Shown here one piece after another: positions 7,264-15,202 of a stretch of DNA of 18,318 nt. The notes under the pieces are model-generated. The model searched no databases and was not told where the DNA came from. It saw nothing but the letters and a program-made list of their open reading frames with translations. The first letter of the stretch is position 1; the number at the start of each line of letters is the position of its first letter. The stretch covers positions 1 through 18,318 of the forward strand of contig JBGAJB010000045.1 in the NCBI GenBank assembly GCA_044225155.1. The letters are read 5' to 3'. The translations under genes and the position numbers were made by a program. Source of the stretch: CAYMBL01 sp044225155. GTDB taxonomy: Bacteria > Planctomycetota > Phycisphaerae > UBA1845 > Fen-1342.

Positions 7264-9229
7264 TTACGCCTTCTTGGACAATAAGCCGACGGCCGTCGCG
7301 GTCATCGCGATCGCGGCCTGCATCAGCGATTCGCCGGCCACGAAGCCCGACGCGATCGGCACGTTGAAGATCTCCTGCGAACGGCGGTGCATGATCCCCC
7401 AGACCCAGGCGATCACCGCCCCGATGAAGAACGACGCCGCGTTCGAGAACGGAATCACCCAGGAGAGGCCGAGTCCCATCGCCGACGGCATATAGGGCCG
7501 GGCCTTTGCCGGCAGCATGCATCGATGAGCGGCAGCGCGATTCCGAGCAGTGCGCCGATCACGATGGCGTACTTCGCGTTGTCCGGCAGCTTGTGCAGAC
7601 CTTCGGTCAGCACCCGCGCGACGGCCGTCCACTGGTTCGTCGCGGGAGCGGGAAATTTCTCCAGCGCGGCCTTGTCCGGGACGAGCAGATACCAGGCCGG
7701 GACGACCGCACAGACGCCGAAGAAAATGCCGGCGAACTGCGCCAGAAACTGTTTGCGCGGGTTGGCGCCGAGCAGGTAGCCGCTCTTCAGATCCGTCAGC
7801 AGGTCAGCCGACGAACTCGCGCTGTTGGCGGCGATACCGGCCGACATGATGTTATGGGTCAGGTTCTTGGGGGAGAGCACGGCGAACAGAAGCTGCATCA
7901 CCTTGCCCATTGCGCCAATCGGCGTTGTGTCCGTCTCGCCGGTTGCGCGACAGGCCACGAGGGACAGCACGAAAGACATCCCAATCGCGACGAGTCCGAG
8001 CCAGATGTTGATGTCAAACGCCAGGTACTGGACCGCCAGCATGGCGAGCGCGATCGGCAACATGCCCGCGATCATCCAACTGGTCGGGACCTCGAGCGCG
8101 GCGAATCCAGTGTCGCCGTGCTGCGCGCCTGCTGCTGGCCACCGCGACGAAACATCGTGAACGAGCGGGAGATGAGCAGCCACTGCAGCGAATCGTCGTC
8201 AGGCTCGAGAACACCATGACGGCCTGTGCCGCCCCAGAGTCCCCAGCGATAGAGGTGATAAATCGTGCCCCCGCCGATCAGGTCGATCGATCGCACGTAG
8301 TTCGCTGTGCCTTCATTTGCGAAGTCCATCTCAATCAACGCCGGCCCTACCCAGAAATAGAGCAGCGCCGAGCCGACCACCATCGACACGCTGACACGCA
8401 TGCCGACGATCATGCCGTCGCCGATCAGCAGCACGCTCGGATCCAGGCCGAAGTTGATGAGCTGCTTGCCGTGCAGGCGGTAGAAGCCGTCAGGCGGAAT
8501 CAACTCGGGCAGGCGGATATTGAACAGCCTGCGCTGGCAGAACTCGAAGAAATCGTCCAGGAACTTGAGCGTGCCCTCTCCGGTTTTCAGCACGCCCACC
8601 AGCATGCCAATCAGCATGGAAATCACGAGCGCGTAGGCCTTCTGCACGGCTTCGCGCCCGTGGCTGTAAAGGCTGCGCAGCGTCTCGGCCGCGGCGATGC
8701 CCGACGGAAACGGCAACTGCTCGTGATTGATCATCTGGCGCTTCATCGGGATCGCGAGGAAAACGCCCATCGCGCCGGTCACCAGCGTGAACGAGCCCAC
8801 CACCCACCAGGGCATGTGATGCCCCTCGATGATCAGCACTGCGCCGAAAGCCGTCGCGATCGTCGATCCGGTGGAATAGCCGGCCGCCGAGGCGGTCGAC
8901 TGCATGCAGTTATTTTCGAGCAGGCTCATCTGCGACACGCTGTTGCCGCTGAGCATGCGGATGATGTTCCAGATCACGTAGGACATCACGCAGGAGGTGA
9001 TGGCGACGCCGAACGACCAGCCGATCGACAGCGTCGTGTACAGGTTGGCCGACGACATGAGCATGCCGAGCAGCCCGCCCATGATGATCGCCCGCAGGGT
9101 GAGCTGCGGCATGCGATCGCCCTGGTAGACGTACCGATACCAGTGCGCGTCTTTCTGTTCGGGCGTGGCATCCGGCGGAAGCACGGGGATCTGATCGGAA
9201 CTCAGGGGAGCCTCGCTGCGCTCGTGCAT
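7264..9229 (-). pseudogene. OPT-family oligopeptide transporter, interrupted by about four frameshifts
   Basis: The start is the ATG at 9229 (MHERSEAPL), with GGAG 5 nt upstream. The full product would be about 655 residues, normal for the OPT/YSL-like family (TC 2.A.67) of proton-coupled peptide or metal-chelate importers in the inner membrane. The N-terminal half (9229 to about 8220) is intact, with many TM helices and the OPT-like block LLENNCMQSTASAAGYSTGS. Reading then moves between frames near 8217-8225, 8190-8205 (QWLLISRSFTMFRRGGQQQ) and 8128-8140 (GAQHGDTGFAALEVPTSWM), and again near 7505-7525 (IALPLID to LPAKARPYMPSAMGLGLSW). Similarity continues across every break and the last TM block ends at a normal stop at 7264. 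Likely sequence error or very recent inactivation. Confidence 0.82.
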
Positions 9230-9451
9230 GTCCACTCCAGCGGCGCGACGCGGCAGGACAGGTCGAGTACCCGCGGCGCTCGTCTCGTGAGCGCGTGGGC
9301 TACGGCATCGCTGGCCGCGAATCAACTGCACGCCTCCGGTGCGCAGCGCTGGGCTCGCAATGGCGGCTCGAACGCCGTGCGGCGGCTGCATGTTCTTCGC
9401 AATGTGGCCGATGATCGACGACGGGCGGATATGCGTTTTAACACAACGATT

Positions 9452-9479
9452 TTGACACACAACGCAATTCCGCTACACT
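9452..9479 (+). promoter_or_regulatory. Sigma-70-like promoter before the XRE gene, possibly giving a leaderless mRNA
   Basis: A perfect -35 box TTGACA (9452-9457) is followed after 16 nt by TACACT (9474-9479), four of six matches to the -10 consensus. The expected transcription start is about 9485-9487, which coincides with the ATGATG at 9484-9489. No Shine-Dalgarno is visible before these ATGs, consistent with a leaderless transcript. Two near-copies, TTTTAACACAACG (9436-9448) and TTTTGACACACAACG (9450-9464), overlap the -35 region and could be an operator. Confidence 0.5.
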
Positions 9480-9483
9480 GCGG

Positions 9484-9855
9484 ATGATGAACACTGAAAT
9501 CGAGATCCATTACGCGCCGCTCACGCTGGCCGGAACGGCGTACGCGGTGATTTCCGAGCGGCTGTTACTGGAGCTGGCGCGCCGTGCCGGCGCTTCAATA
9601 CGTCCCGACGGCGCTGGCGGCGGCTCGCCCAGCACGGAGTTGCCGCTCGAAGCGGAGCGCCTCGCCGGCCGGCTCATCGAGCGACGCCGCGCGGCCGGCC
9701 TGAGCCAGGCGGAATTGGCGCGCCGCGCTTCGGCGTGTCGAGTCGAGACGCTGAACCGCATCGAGCGCCGGCCATAATGACCCGGATTTCGCCACCGTTC
9801 GGCGATGGTCGAGGCATTACAGGCGGCAGCGACAGCGGCGGCCGCGAATGGCTGA
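9484..9855 (+). pseudogene. XRE-family helix-turn-helix regulator (antitoxin-like), C-terminus frameshifted
   Basis: The open frame from 9484 ends at 9777 (97 residues). Residues 1-55 form an N-terminal domain of a type seen in HigA/antitoxin-like proteins. From about 58 an HTH_3 domain starts: AGRLIERRRAAGLSQAELAR, then the recognition region RVETLNRIER. The family normally continues as RIERGH..PDFATV; here that continuation (GHNDPDFATVRR, then MVEALQAAATAAA to a TGA at 9853-9855) lies in other frames. One extra C near 9769-9772 and one missing base near 9821-9824 would restore the full protein. No toxin gene is adjacent. It probably represses its own promoter and possibly the next gene, which begins 22 nt downstream. 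Confidence 0.7.
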
Positions 9856-9877
9856 AACCCAGGAGGAGAACTCGACG

Positions 9878-10148
9878 ATGACGTCGATTGATGCGGACAC
9901 GGTTTGGCAGCGAGTGGCGTTTTTGGCCGGCGATCAGGTCGGCGTCGACGCGGCAGGCATCACGCCGGACACGCTGTTCGACGATCTCGTTTGCGAACTA
10001 CAGATCACGTCGAATTTGTAATGCACATCGAGGAGGAGTTTGAAATCGTGCCGTTGAAGATGCCACCAGCGTGCGAACCGTCGGCCGCTTCCGATCTGGT
10101 GCTCGCGAAGCTCGGCCGCGGTTTCCAATCCGCAAGCGGCTTTTGTAA
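9878..10148 (+). pseudogene. Acyl-carrier-protein-like gene, several frameshifts, phosphopantetheine serine not found
   Basis: The ATG at 9878 has an excellent Shine-Dalgarno, AGGAGGAG (9861-9868), 9 nt upstream. The first frame gives an ACP-like helix 1 and loop (VGVDAAGITPDTLFDDL). Near 10000 it shifts to DHVEFVMHIEEEFEI, the ACP helix 2, then near 10050 to VEDATSVRTVG, then to DLVLAKLGRG. Assembled, this is about 90 residues in ACP order. The canonical D-S-L, where Ser carries 4'-phosphopantetheine, should lie between DDL and DHVEFV. The 14 nt there (10005-10018 region) read V-C-E-L or similar, with no serine. Either the site is scrambled by indels or this is a non-canonical ACP. The end coordinate is estimated from the TAA at 10146-10148. 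Confidence 0.6.
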
Positions 10149-10169
10149 TTCCTTCGGGCGGCGTGCCGG

Positions 10170-10511
10170 ATGGACCTCGCGACGGAGTCCGCATTGTCCA
10201 GCGCCACTGCACCCGATCCGGAACAACTCCGATCGAGGATCGCCCACGCGATCGCGACAGTGGTCCTGTCCGGCCCGCTCTTCGGATGCGGCCTCTGGTG
10301 CATCGTCCATCGCCGCTGCACCATCCCGCTGCGCCGGCGATATTCGAGCTGGGGCTCGGGCATCACGCTGACGGGTACGGCGGCTGTGATAGCGGGCGCG
10401 GCGCTCCTTGTGGCCGCCGTCGGCCTGGTCGCGCACATCTGGCTGAGTCGACTCGATCGCCCAACGGCGGGCATGTCAGCGCGCGGTTCTGCGCGGCGCT
10501 GGCCCTGGTAA
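10170..10511 (+). CDS. Two-TM hypothetical membrane protein
   Basis: 113 residues. After a polar N-terminus (1-25) there are two hydrophobic helices, about 27-46 (IATVVLSGPLFGCGLWCIV) and about 65-91 (TGTAAVIAGAALLVAAVGLV), joined by a short arginine-rich loop. This suggests a hairpin with the loop in the cytoplasm. No domain is recognised. It follows the ACP-like gene by about 20 nt and may be part of the same transcript. The basic C-terminal tail (SARGSARRWPW) may be non-native, given the frameshifts in its neighbours. It converges with the PDZ gene 53 nt downstream; that gap shows no clear terminator. Confidence 0.5.
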   Translation: MDLATESALSSATAPDPEQLRSRIAHAIATVVLSGPLFGCGLWCIVHRRCTIPLRRRYSSWGSGITLTGTAAVIAGAALLVAAVGLVAHIWLSRLDRPTAGMSARGSARRWPW

Positions 10512-10564
10512 TGGTTCATCTGTGCTGGTTGTCGACGCGATGAATTGATGAAAACGCCCGGGGA

Positions 10565-12570
10565 TCAAGGTTGCTTGGCAGGGGCGGCTGTTTCGCTTCC
10601 CACCGGTTTTTCGGTTGGAAGCGTCAGCAGCGGGGCCGGGCTGGAGCGCAGCTCCAGCGAGAGATAGCCGCGCGACCCGGCCTGCGTTGGCATCTCTTCG
10701 TGATAGACCGCCGCCTGCGCCAACCGTCCGACCGCGACAATGCGCCGCAGGGACTGCACGGGATTCAGAAACGGCAATGGGATACGGACGTTTTCGTCGG
10801 CCTCGCCCCGCCGAACGGTCAGCTCCGCCAGCGCGCGCCAGGGCGATCGCTGATCGCCGTCTGCACTTCTCCGATCGGCTGGGTTGTCGCAAATGGCTTG
10901 CCGCCCGCGCCGACGAGAATGTCGCCGACGCGCAGCCGCCCGTCAGCCGGGCCGCCGCTCACGACCGAGATGACCTTCAGCAGTTTTTCGCCGGCGCTAT
11001 CGACATCGACACCCAGTCGCGGGCTGCCGCCCGGCTGTCTCGGGCGCCACCACTTGTCGGTGAGCGTGTCCGGGGCTTTGCGCTGCAAATGGTCGAGCCA
11101 GAGTTGTCCGAGATCCGCCAGCGCGCCGGTCTGCACGGCGATGATGTTGCGGCTGGCGGGCGTGATCGGGGCGCGCGGCAGCGCAGCAGCCGTGCCAGCC
11201 CCGGCGTCTTGCCTTCGCGGGCCGCGATGACCGCCGATGCCCCTCGGCGTTCGACGCGATGATCAGGTGATCGCCATGCACGGCCCAGCAGAGTTGCAGC
11301 GGGCTGAACGCGCCGTCGTCCGGTCCGTTCAGCACGCGAAATGTCCAGCCGCGGGACGCCCCACGTCTACCTCGGCGCGCCGTTCGGGCAGCAGCGGCTC
11401 GTTGCGGGCCATCGCATGAAAGTTCACGACCGTGACGCACGATTGCACCACGTCGCCGAAATCTCGCTCGGCGGCGGCCGGATCGTTCGTCGCGACGATG
11501 ATCGCGGCCGCGGGAATCGGCGGCGCCGCCGGCCTTGCAGCCCGGCGGCGAGAGATAGCCCAGCGCGACGCAGGTGTCGCCTTCAGATCTGCGCGCAGAA
11601 AACGCTCGGCGGTGATGGCCTGGCTTTGCATCTTCCAAGGCGATGCGCAGCGGATTGCGTTCCGGTAGAGCCCCGAGTGCGTCAGCCGCTTTGATGAAGT
11701 CGATGAACCTTCCCACGCGAGCAAAGTCTGCTCGGGCAGGGCGGCGATCAGGCGCGGCTCGTCGCGCAGCGGCGCCGGCGCGACCGCGGTGGACTTGTTC
11801 GTCACGGCCGTCAGGTGGAGACGCGGTCCGTCGCGATGCAGCGCCGCCAGGAAACGGCCATCGCTTTCGTCCATGCGGGCGTAAGCGACGGCGAGCGGGT
11901 CGACCGGCGTGCGCGCGAGCAGCATGCGATAGGTCTGATCATCCGCGAGCGATTTCTCGCCCGCGGGCCAGGGTCCGAGCACGCGTCGCATCCAGCCGTC
12001 CGTTTGCGGCAGCACGCCAAAGACGAGGCGATTCTCCATCTGCGAGACGACGAGATTGCCGTCGAGCGTGAAGGTTGGTGGGGCGGGGAGATCGGCGCGC
12101 GGCGGCGCCTGCCAGCGTTTCAATAGCTCTTCGAGGGGCGTCGCGGGCCTGCTGATGAAGACGGCGTCCTGCGGATCATTTGGAGACGTGGCGAAGGCGA
12201 TGCGTCCGGCCGCCAGCGCCGCCACCGCTTCTTGCGGCTCCATCTTCACCGCGCGGCGAATCTGCTGACGCCACAGCTCGGGGTATTCCGGCGAGCTGGG
12301 TTGGCCGGCGAGTTCAGCGACCGCGGTCCAAAGTTCCGGATCGAGCAGCGTCGCGAGAAGGTCCGGCGCATCATGAGCCTCGACGTATAGCCCGGTATCA
12401 GCGGGCACGTGCTTGGCGAGTTCGTCGGCGGCATTTGCAGAGCGGATGGGGCAAAGCAGCAGCGCGACAACGTAAATCGTCGGCGCTGCCCAATGCAGAA
12501 TTCGCTCGGGAAAGTTCCGCGCCGCGTGGGCGACCGGGTGCGGGACGTTGCTTGTGGGAATCCCTTCCAC
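10565..12570 (-). pseudogene. Exported protein with C-terminal PDZ domain, about eight frameshifts
   Basis: The expected product is about 665 residues. The likely start is GTG 12570, just after the upstream gene's stop at 12581; an ATG at 12630 would overlap that gene. A signal-peptide-like segment (TIYVVALLLCPIRSANAA) precedes LAKHVPADTGLYVEAHDA, a 'P-DT-lyv' opening common in planctomycete secreted proteins. Coding then hops frame near 11710, 11625, 11575, 11520, 11360, 11240, 11178 and 10850, with sensible protein continuing after each. The PDZ domain reads RLGVDVDSAGEKLLKVISVV and GRLRVGDILVGAGGKPF (about 11020-10870). PDZ domains bind C-terminal peptides, so a periplasmic role is likely. 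Last gene of the sigma-factor operon. Function unknown. Confidence 0.65.
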
Positions 12571-12580
12571 GGCCTCTTCG

Positions 12581-13122
12581 CTAGAGCGAGAAATGCTCCG
12601 GTTGATCCGGGGCATCGGCAGCCGGGTCAACCGACCGGGACTCGTCGACCGGCGACGGAACGATCAGGCTCAGAAAACGCGTGAACGGGTCTTCAGTCAG
12701 CATGCGCGTCAGCTCTTCCGACACCGTGGCGTCGGTGACGAGGCGCTTCACGCCGGCCAGATCGTTCATGACCGCGACGCGAACATCCGCGAACTTACGC
12801 AGCGGGCTGAACTCGCCGCTCGCGGGATGCGCGGCCGTCGGCGAAGTCGGGGAAACATGCGAAGCGACCGAAGGCGCGGCCGGGTCGCCGACCGCCGGAG
12901 TCGCCGGTGTGGAGCGGCCGCCCCACGTCGCATAAATCGCAAACAGGAACGCGGCCGCCGCCGCCGCCTGCAGCGGCACAAGCAGTTGCCGCGGCAGGCG
13001 CACGTGCGGCAGATGCAGTTTGAGACGAACGCGGCTGGTCGCGGGCTCCTTACTTAGCTGGCGACGATGGCGGCCATCACGCGGTCGGTGAAGTCATCGG
13101 AAAGCGGCGAGGGTCTGCTCAT
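12581..13122 (-). CDS. Single-TM protein of the sigma-factor operon (one N-terminal frameshift)
   Basis: The probable start is the ATG at 13122, overlapping the anti-sigma stop by ATGA. It encodes MSRPSPLSDDFTDRVMAAIV and then hits a TAA near 13056. In the next frame the sequence continues QLSKEPATSRVRLKLHLPH to the stop at 12581, so a one-base indel near 13060 is inferred; the complete protein would be about 180 residues. The second frame alone is open from a GTG at 13003. A membrane helix (LVPLQAAAAAAFLFAIYATW) is followed by a Pro/Ala/Ser-rich linker and a C-terminal region (FADVRVAVMNDLAGVKRLVT). The 'DDFTDRVMA' start is typical of proteins encoded beside ECF sigma factors. It may help anchor or tune the anti-sigma protein (inference). 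Confidence 0.65.
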
Positions 13123-13274
13123 CGCGTGAGGACGGTCTCACCTTCCATCATGGCGAGCTTCTGCTGGCAGAGCGGACAGCGGAGCCGATGCGTGTCGAAC
13201 TCCAGCCGCAGCGTGCCGGACAGTTCGCCATCCAGGAACGGATCGACGAGTTGTTCAAAGTCCGAGCAATTCAT
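13119..13274 (-). CDS. Zinc-finger (HC2) anti-sigma factor-like protein
   Basis: 51 residues from the ATG at 13274 (MNCSDFEQLV); the frame is open much further upstream, but that part lies inside the sigma-factor gene in another frame. The zinc-binding anti-sigma pattern H-x3-C-x2-C is present as THRLRCPLC (His29, Cys33, Cys36), after the usual FLDGELSGTLRLEFDTH helix; Cys3 may complete the site. In the family this domain binds region 2/4 of the cognate ECF sigma factor and keeps it inactive. Here there is no membrane segment in the same protein, but the next gene, coupled by ATGA, supplies one. It starts 11 nt after the sigma stop. Confidence 0.8.
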   Translation of the reverse strand: MNCSDFEQLVDPFLDGELSGTLRLEFDTHRLRCPLCQQKLAMMEGETVLTR

Positions 13275-13285
13275 GGTCCACCGCC

Positions 13286-13855
13286 TTACGCCGAGTGCGA
13301 GTCGCCGGCCACGTGCCGCACGGCCATCCAGTCTTCCAGCAACTCTTCCGAGAGCAACTCGCGGAGTCGCTCGCGGGCGCGGTGGAGGTGACTCTTCACA
13401 GTCACCGCCGGAATGCCGAGTACCACGCCGATATCCTGACAACTCAGACCCTCGCGATAAAACAGCAACACGGCGCTTTTCTGGGGCGGCGACAACTCGT
13501 CGACCGCCGACCAGATCTTGTCCTGCAGCCGCCGCGCTTCCTCGCTGCCGGCGAGGCTTGTCGCGGCGTCGACCTCCGTGTCGCCGATGGCGGAAAAGTC
13601 CATTTCCCCGCCGATCGCACGCTTCTTGCGCAGCGTGTTCAGGCTCAGCCGATACGCGATCGTGAACAGCCACGTGCTGAAGGCGAAATTCTCCGAGTAG
13701 CTGGCGAGCGACTCGTAGGCCTTCACGAACGCGCCCTGACAGATGTCTTCCGCTTCGTGATGATTGCGGATCATGCGCCAGACGAATGCGAACAAACGAT
13801 CTCTGTACGCCTCCACGAGCGCGGAAGGCTGCGCGCCGCTGGCGCGGCGAATCAT
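13286..13855 (-). CDS. ECF-type RNA polymerase sigma factor
   Basis: 189 residues. Region 2 spans about 13-80: LVEAYRDRLFAFVWRMI, then the core-binding/-10 element HHEAEDICQGAFVKAYESL, then FSTWLFTIAYRLSLNTLRKK. Region 4 spans about 113-170: LSPPQKSAVLLFYREGLS followed by the HTH IGVVLGIPAVTVKSHLHRAR, which reads the -35 box. These match RpoE/ECF group sigma-70 members, which direct RNA polymerase to stress or envelope promoters. The ATG at 13855 is used; an in-frame stop lies 18 codons upstream. It is the first gene of a four-gene operon with its anti-sigma factor 11 nt downstream, so autoregulation is likely, though I could not find a convincing own-type promoter. Confidence 0.9.
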   Translation of the reverse strand: MIRRASGAQPSALVEAYRDRLFAFVWRMIRNHHEAEDICQGAFVKAYESLASYSENFAFSTWLFTIAYRLSLNTLRKKRAIGGEMDFSAIGDTEVDAATSLAGSEEARRLQDKIWSAVDELSPPQKSAVLLFYREGLSCQDIGVVLGIPAVTVKSHLHRARERLRELLSEELLEDWMAVRHVAGDSHSA

Positions 13856-14034
13856 TCGCAGTTCTTCTGCGCGACATCTCGTCGCCTTTTTGGCAGATCA
13901 CGCGGCTCACGCTCGTGCATCTGTCACTCTCTCCCTACCCGCTCGCGGATCGGCGGTTACAGCGATTCCGCGGCGGCATACCCAACTTGATCGGACGTTG
14001 GCGAGCCAAGGCCGACCTCGTACCATCATAGCAT

Positions 14035-14508
14035 ATGTCGAAGCGTCCCCGACGGGCCCCGTATTCTTAACCGCAAGGCCACGCATGACTTCGAGCTCAT
14101 TGAGCAGGTCGAAGCCGGGCTGGCGTTGACCGGCAGCGAAGTGAAGAGCCTGCGCGAGGGGAAAGCGTCGCTGGATGGGGCGTTCGCCGTCATCCGCGGC
14201 ACCGAGATGTGTACTGCGCGTGCGAGATCAGCCCTACCCGATGGCCGGCTATGCCCAGCACAAGCCCAAGCGCGAGCGCAAGCTGCTGCTGCATCGGGCG
14301 GAAATCAGAAAACTGCTCGGCAAGGTGACGCTCAAGGGGCTAACTCTCGTCCCCACAAAGATTTATTTCAACGAGCGCGGCCTGGCCAAGGTCGAGATCG
14401 CGCTCGCCAAGGGCAAGAAATATCACGACAAGCGCGAGTCGATCAAGAAGCGCGACACGCAGCGCGATCAAGCTCGTACGCGAGCGCGTTCCGGCGCTGA
14501 TTCGTTGA
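14035..14508 (+). pseudogene. smpB: SsrA-binding protein SmpB, interrupted by three to four frameshifts
   Basis: SmpB binds tmRNA and brings it to stalled ribosomes for trans-translation. The ATG at 14035 opens MSKRPRRAPYS and stops; one base shifted, the sequence runs RILNRKATHDFELIEQVEAG and GSEVKSLREGKASLDGAF, clear SmpB. Further shifts occur near 14205-14212 and 14225-14235, after which PYPMAGYAQHKPKRERKLLL, GKVTLKGLTLVPTKIYF and the basic tail KGKKYHDKRESIKKRDTQRD follow. A final shift near 14465 leads to a TGA at 14506-14508. About 157 residues in total is normal for SmpB. No tmRNA gene is visible nearby. Because SmpB is widely conserved and usually retained, base-calling error is more likely than real loss. 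Confidence 0.85.
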
Positions 14509-14693
14509 AACGAAGGCAGCTCTTGGCCATTGTGGCCGCGAAAAAGCCATCACCGGCAGCGGATGCAGCCGCTCGACCAGTACGCTCCGCCAAAAAGCAA
14601 AGCGATCCGCCGAAGAGCCATCGGTCACCGGCGATGCGCCGGAAATCGCAGAACTTTGCGCGTCACTCCGTCGCCCAGCGAAACACACCTTCG

Positions 14694-15113
14694 TTAGTGA
14701 GCTTGGGTTGTCATAATAAAATAATGCAATCCCTCGCCATCCGTAATTACGCAGTCAATGAGGTACTCGGAAACAAGAAAATTGTATTCCCTCCGATCCG
14801 TTGTCCACTCCTTCACCGTGTAATTCTCACCAAAAATTGCACATATCCCGTCCCCGATCCGCGCGCGTTCTAACTTCCCGAAGCCCAATTTGTCAAAGCC
14901 TGGCGCGCTGGGGAACGTTCGTAAGTCGGCGAAAGCGACCACAGGTCGTTGGGCAGTCTGGCAAGGCGGAACCATTGGGAGAATCCGAGTCCCTCGCCGA
15001 GACAAGTTTCGTCTAAGAATTCGTAATTCTCTAACAGGTCGATCTCTGTCGCATCGACAAAGTCTCATTCTAAGCCGTACAAAGGCGTCCAGCGATATTA
15101 TTCCGATTCCCAT
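14694..15113 (-). CDS. Hypothetical protein of lower GC content (possibly frameshifted)
   Basis: 139 residues from the ATG at 15113, which has GGGGA 8 nt upstream; a TTG at 15134 is the alternative. The C-terminal third (FGENYTVKEWTTDRREYNFL, then SEYLIDCVITDGEGLHYFI) looks like a genuine globular protein. The middle of this frame is unusually arginine-rich, while the adjacent frame at about 15050-14905 reads VDATEIDLLENYEFLDETCL and then GFSQWFRLARLPNDLWSL, which looks more natural. Two compensating indels are therefore suspected. Composition is visibly more AT-rich than the neighbours. No domain is recognised. It lies downstream of the O-methyltransferase on the same strand, and may be an acquired gene. 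Confidence 0.5.
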   Translation of the reverse strand: MGIGIISLDAFVRLRMRLCRCDRDRPVRELRILRRNLSRRGTRILPMVPPCQTAQRPVVAFADLRTFPSAPGFDKLGFGKLERARIGDGICAIFGENYTVKEWTTDRREYNFLVSEYLIDCVITDGEGLHYFIMTTQAH

Positions 15114-15159
15114 GGCGATAATCCCCAGAGTCAACTATCACTGCCTGCTCGCGAAAACC

Positions 15160-15175
15160 GGTAGACTGGTCTACC
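15160..15175 (-). terminator. Weak hairpin downstream of the O-methyltransferase
   Basis: Read on the minus strand, GGTAGA-CCAG-TCTACC forms a perfect 6-bp stem with a 4-nt loop, followed by GGTTTT. A competing 5-bp stem (ACTGG/CCAGT at 15165-15180) overlaps it. It lies just past where the real C-terminus of the methyltransferase should end. The short T-run makes it a weak candidate. Confidence 0.3.
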
Positions 15176-15202
15176 CCAGTCACCAGTGCGATCGCAAATC
15201 CG

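Noticed and set aside
8216..9487. 423-codon plus-strand frame opposite the OPT transporter
   Set aside because: Arg/His/Ala-rich shadow without any domain; the minus strand encodes the recognisable transporter.
13275..13910. Long upstream extension of the anti-sigma frame
   Set aside because: It lies wholly inside the ECF sigma gene in another frame and reads as an Arg/Gly-rich shadow; the 51-aa HC2 domain explains the real part.
14020..14037. TATGAT-like -10 box on the minus strand for the sigma operon, and TACCAT on the plus strand for smpB
   Set aside because: No acceptable -35 partner for the minus-strand box, and only a weak TTGGCG for the other; not strong enough to annotate.
14628..14642. 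Hairpin CCGGCG-ATG-CGCCGG downstream of smpB
   Set aside because: No T-run on either side and about 120 nt from the nearest stop; probably chance in GC-rich DNA. The gap 14509-14693 otherwise shows no gene and no tmRNA or tRNA shape.
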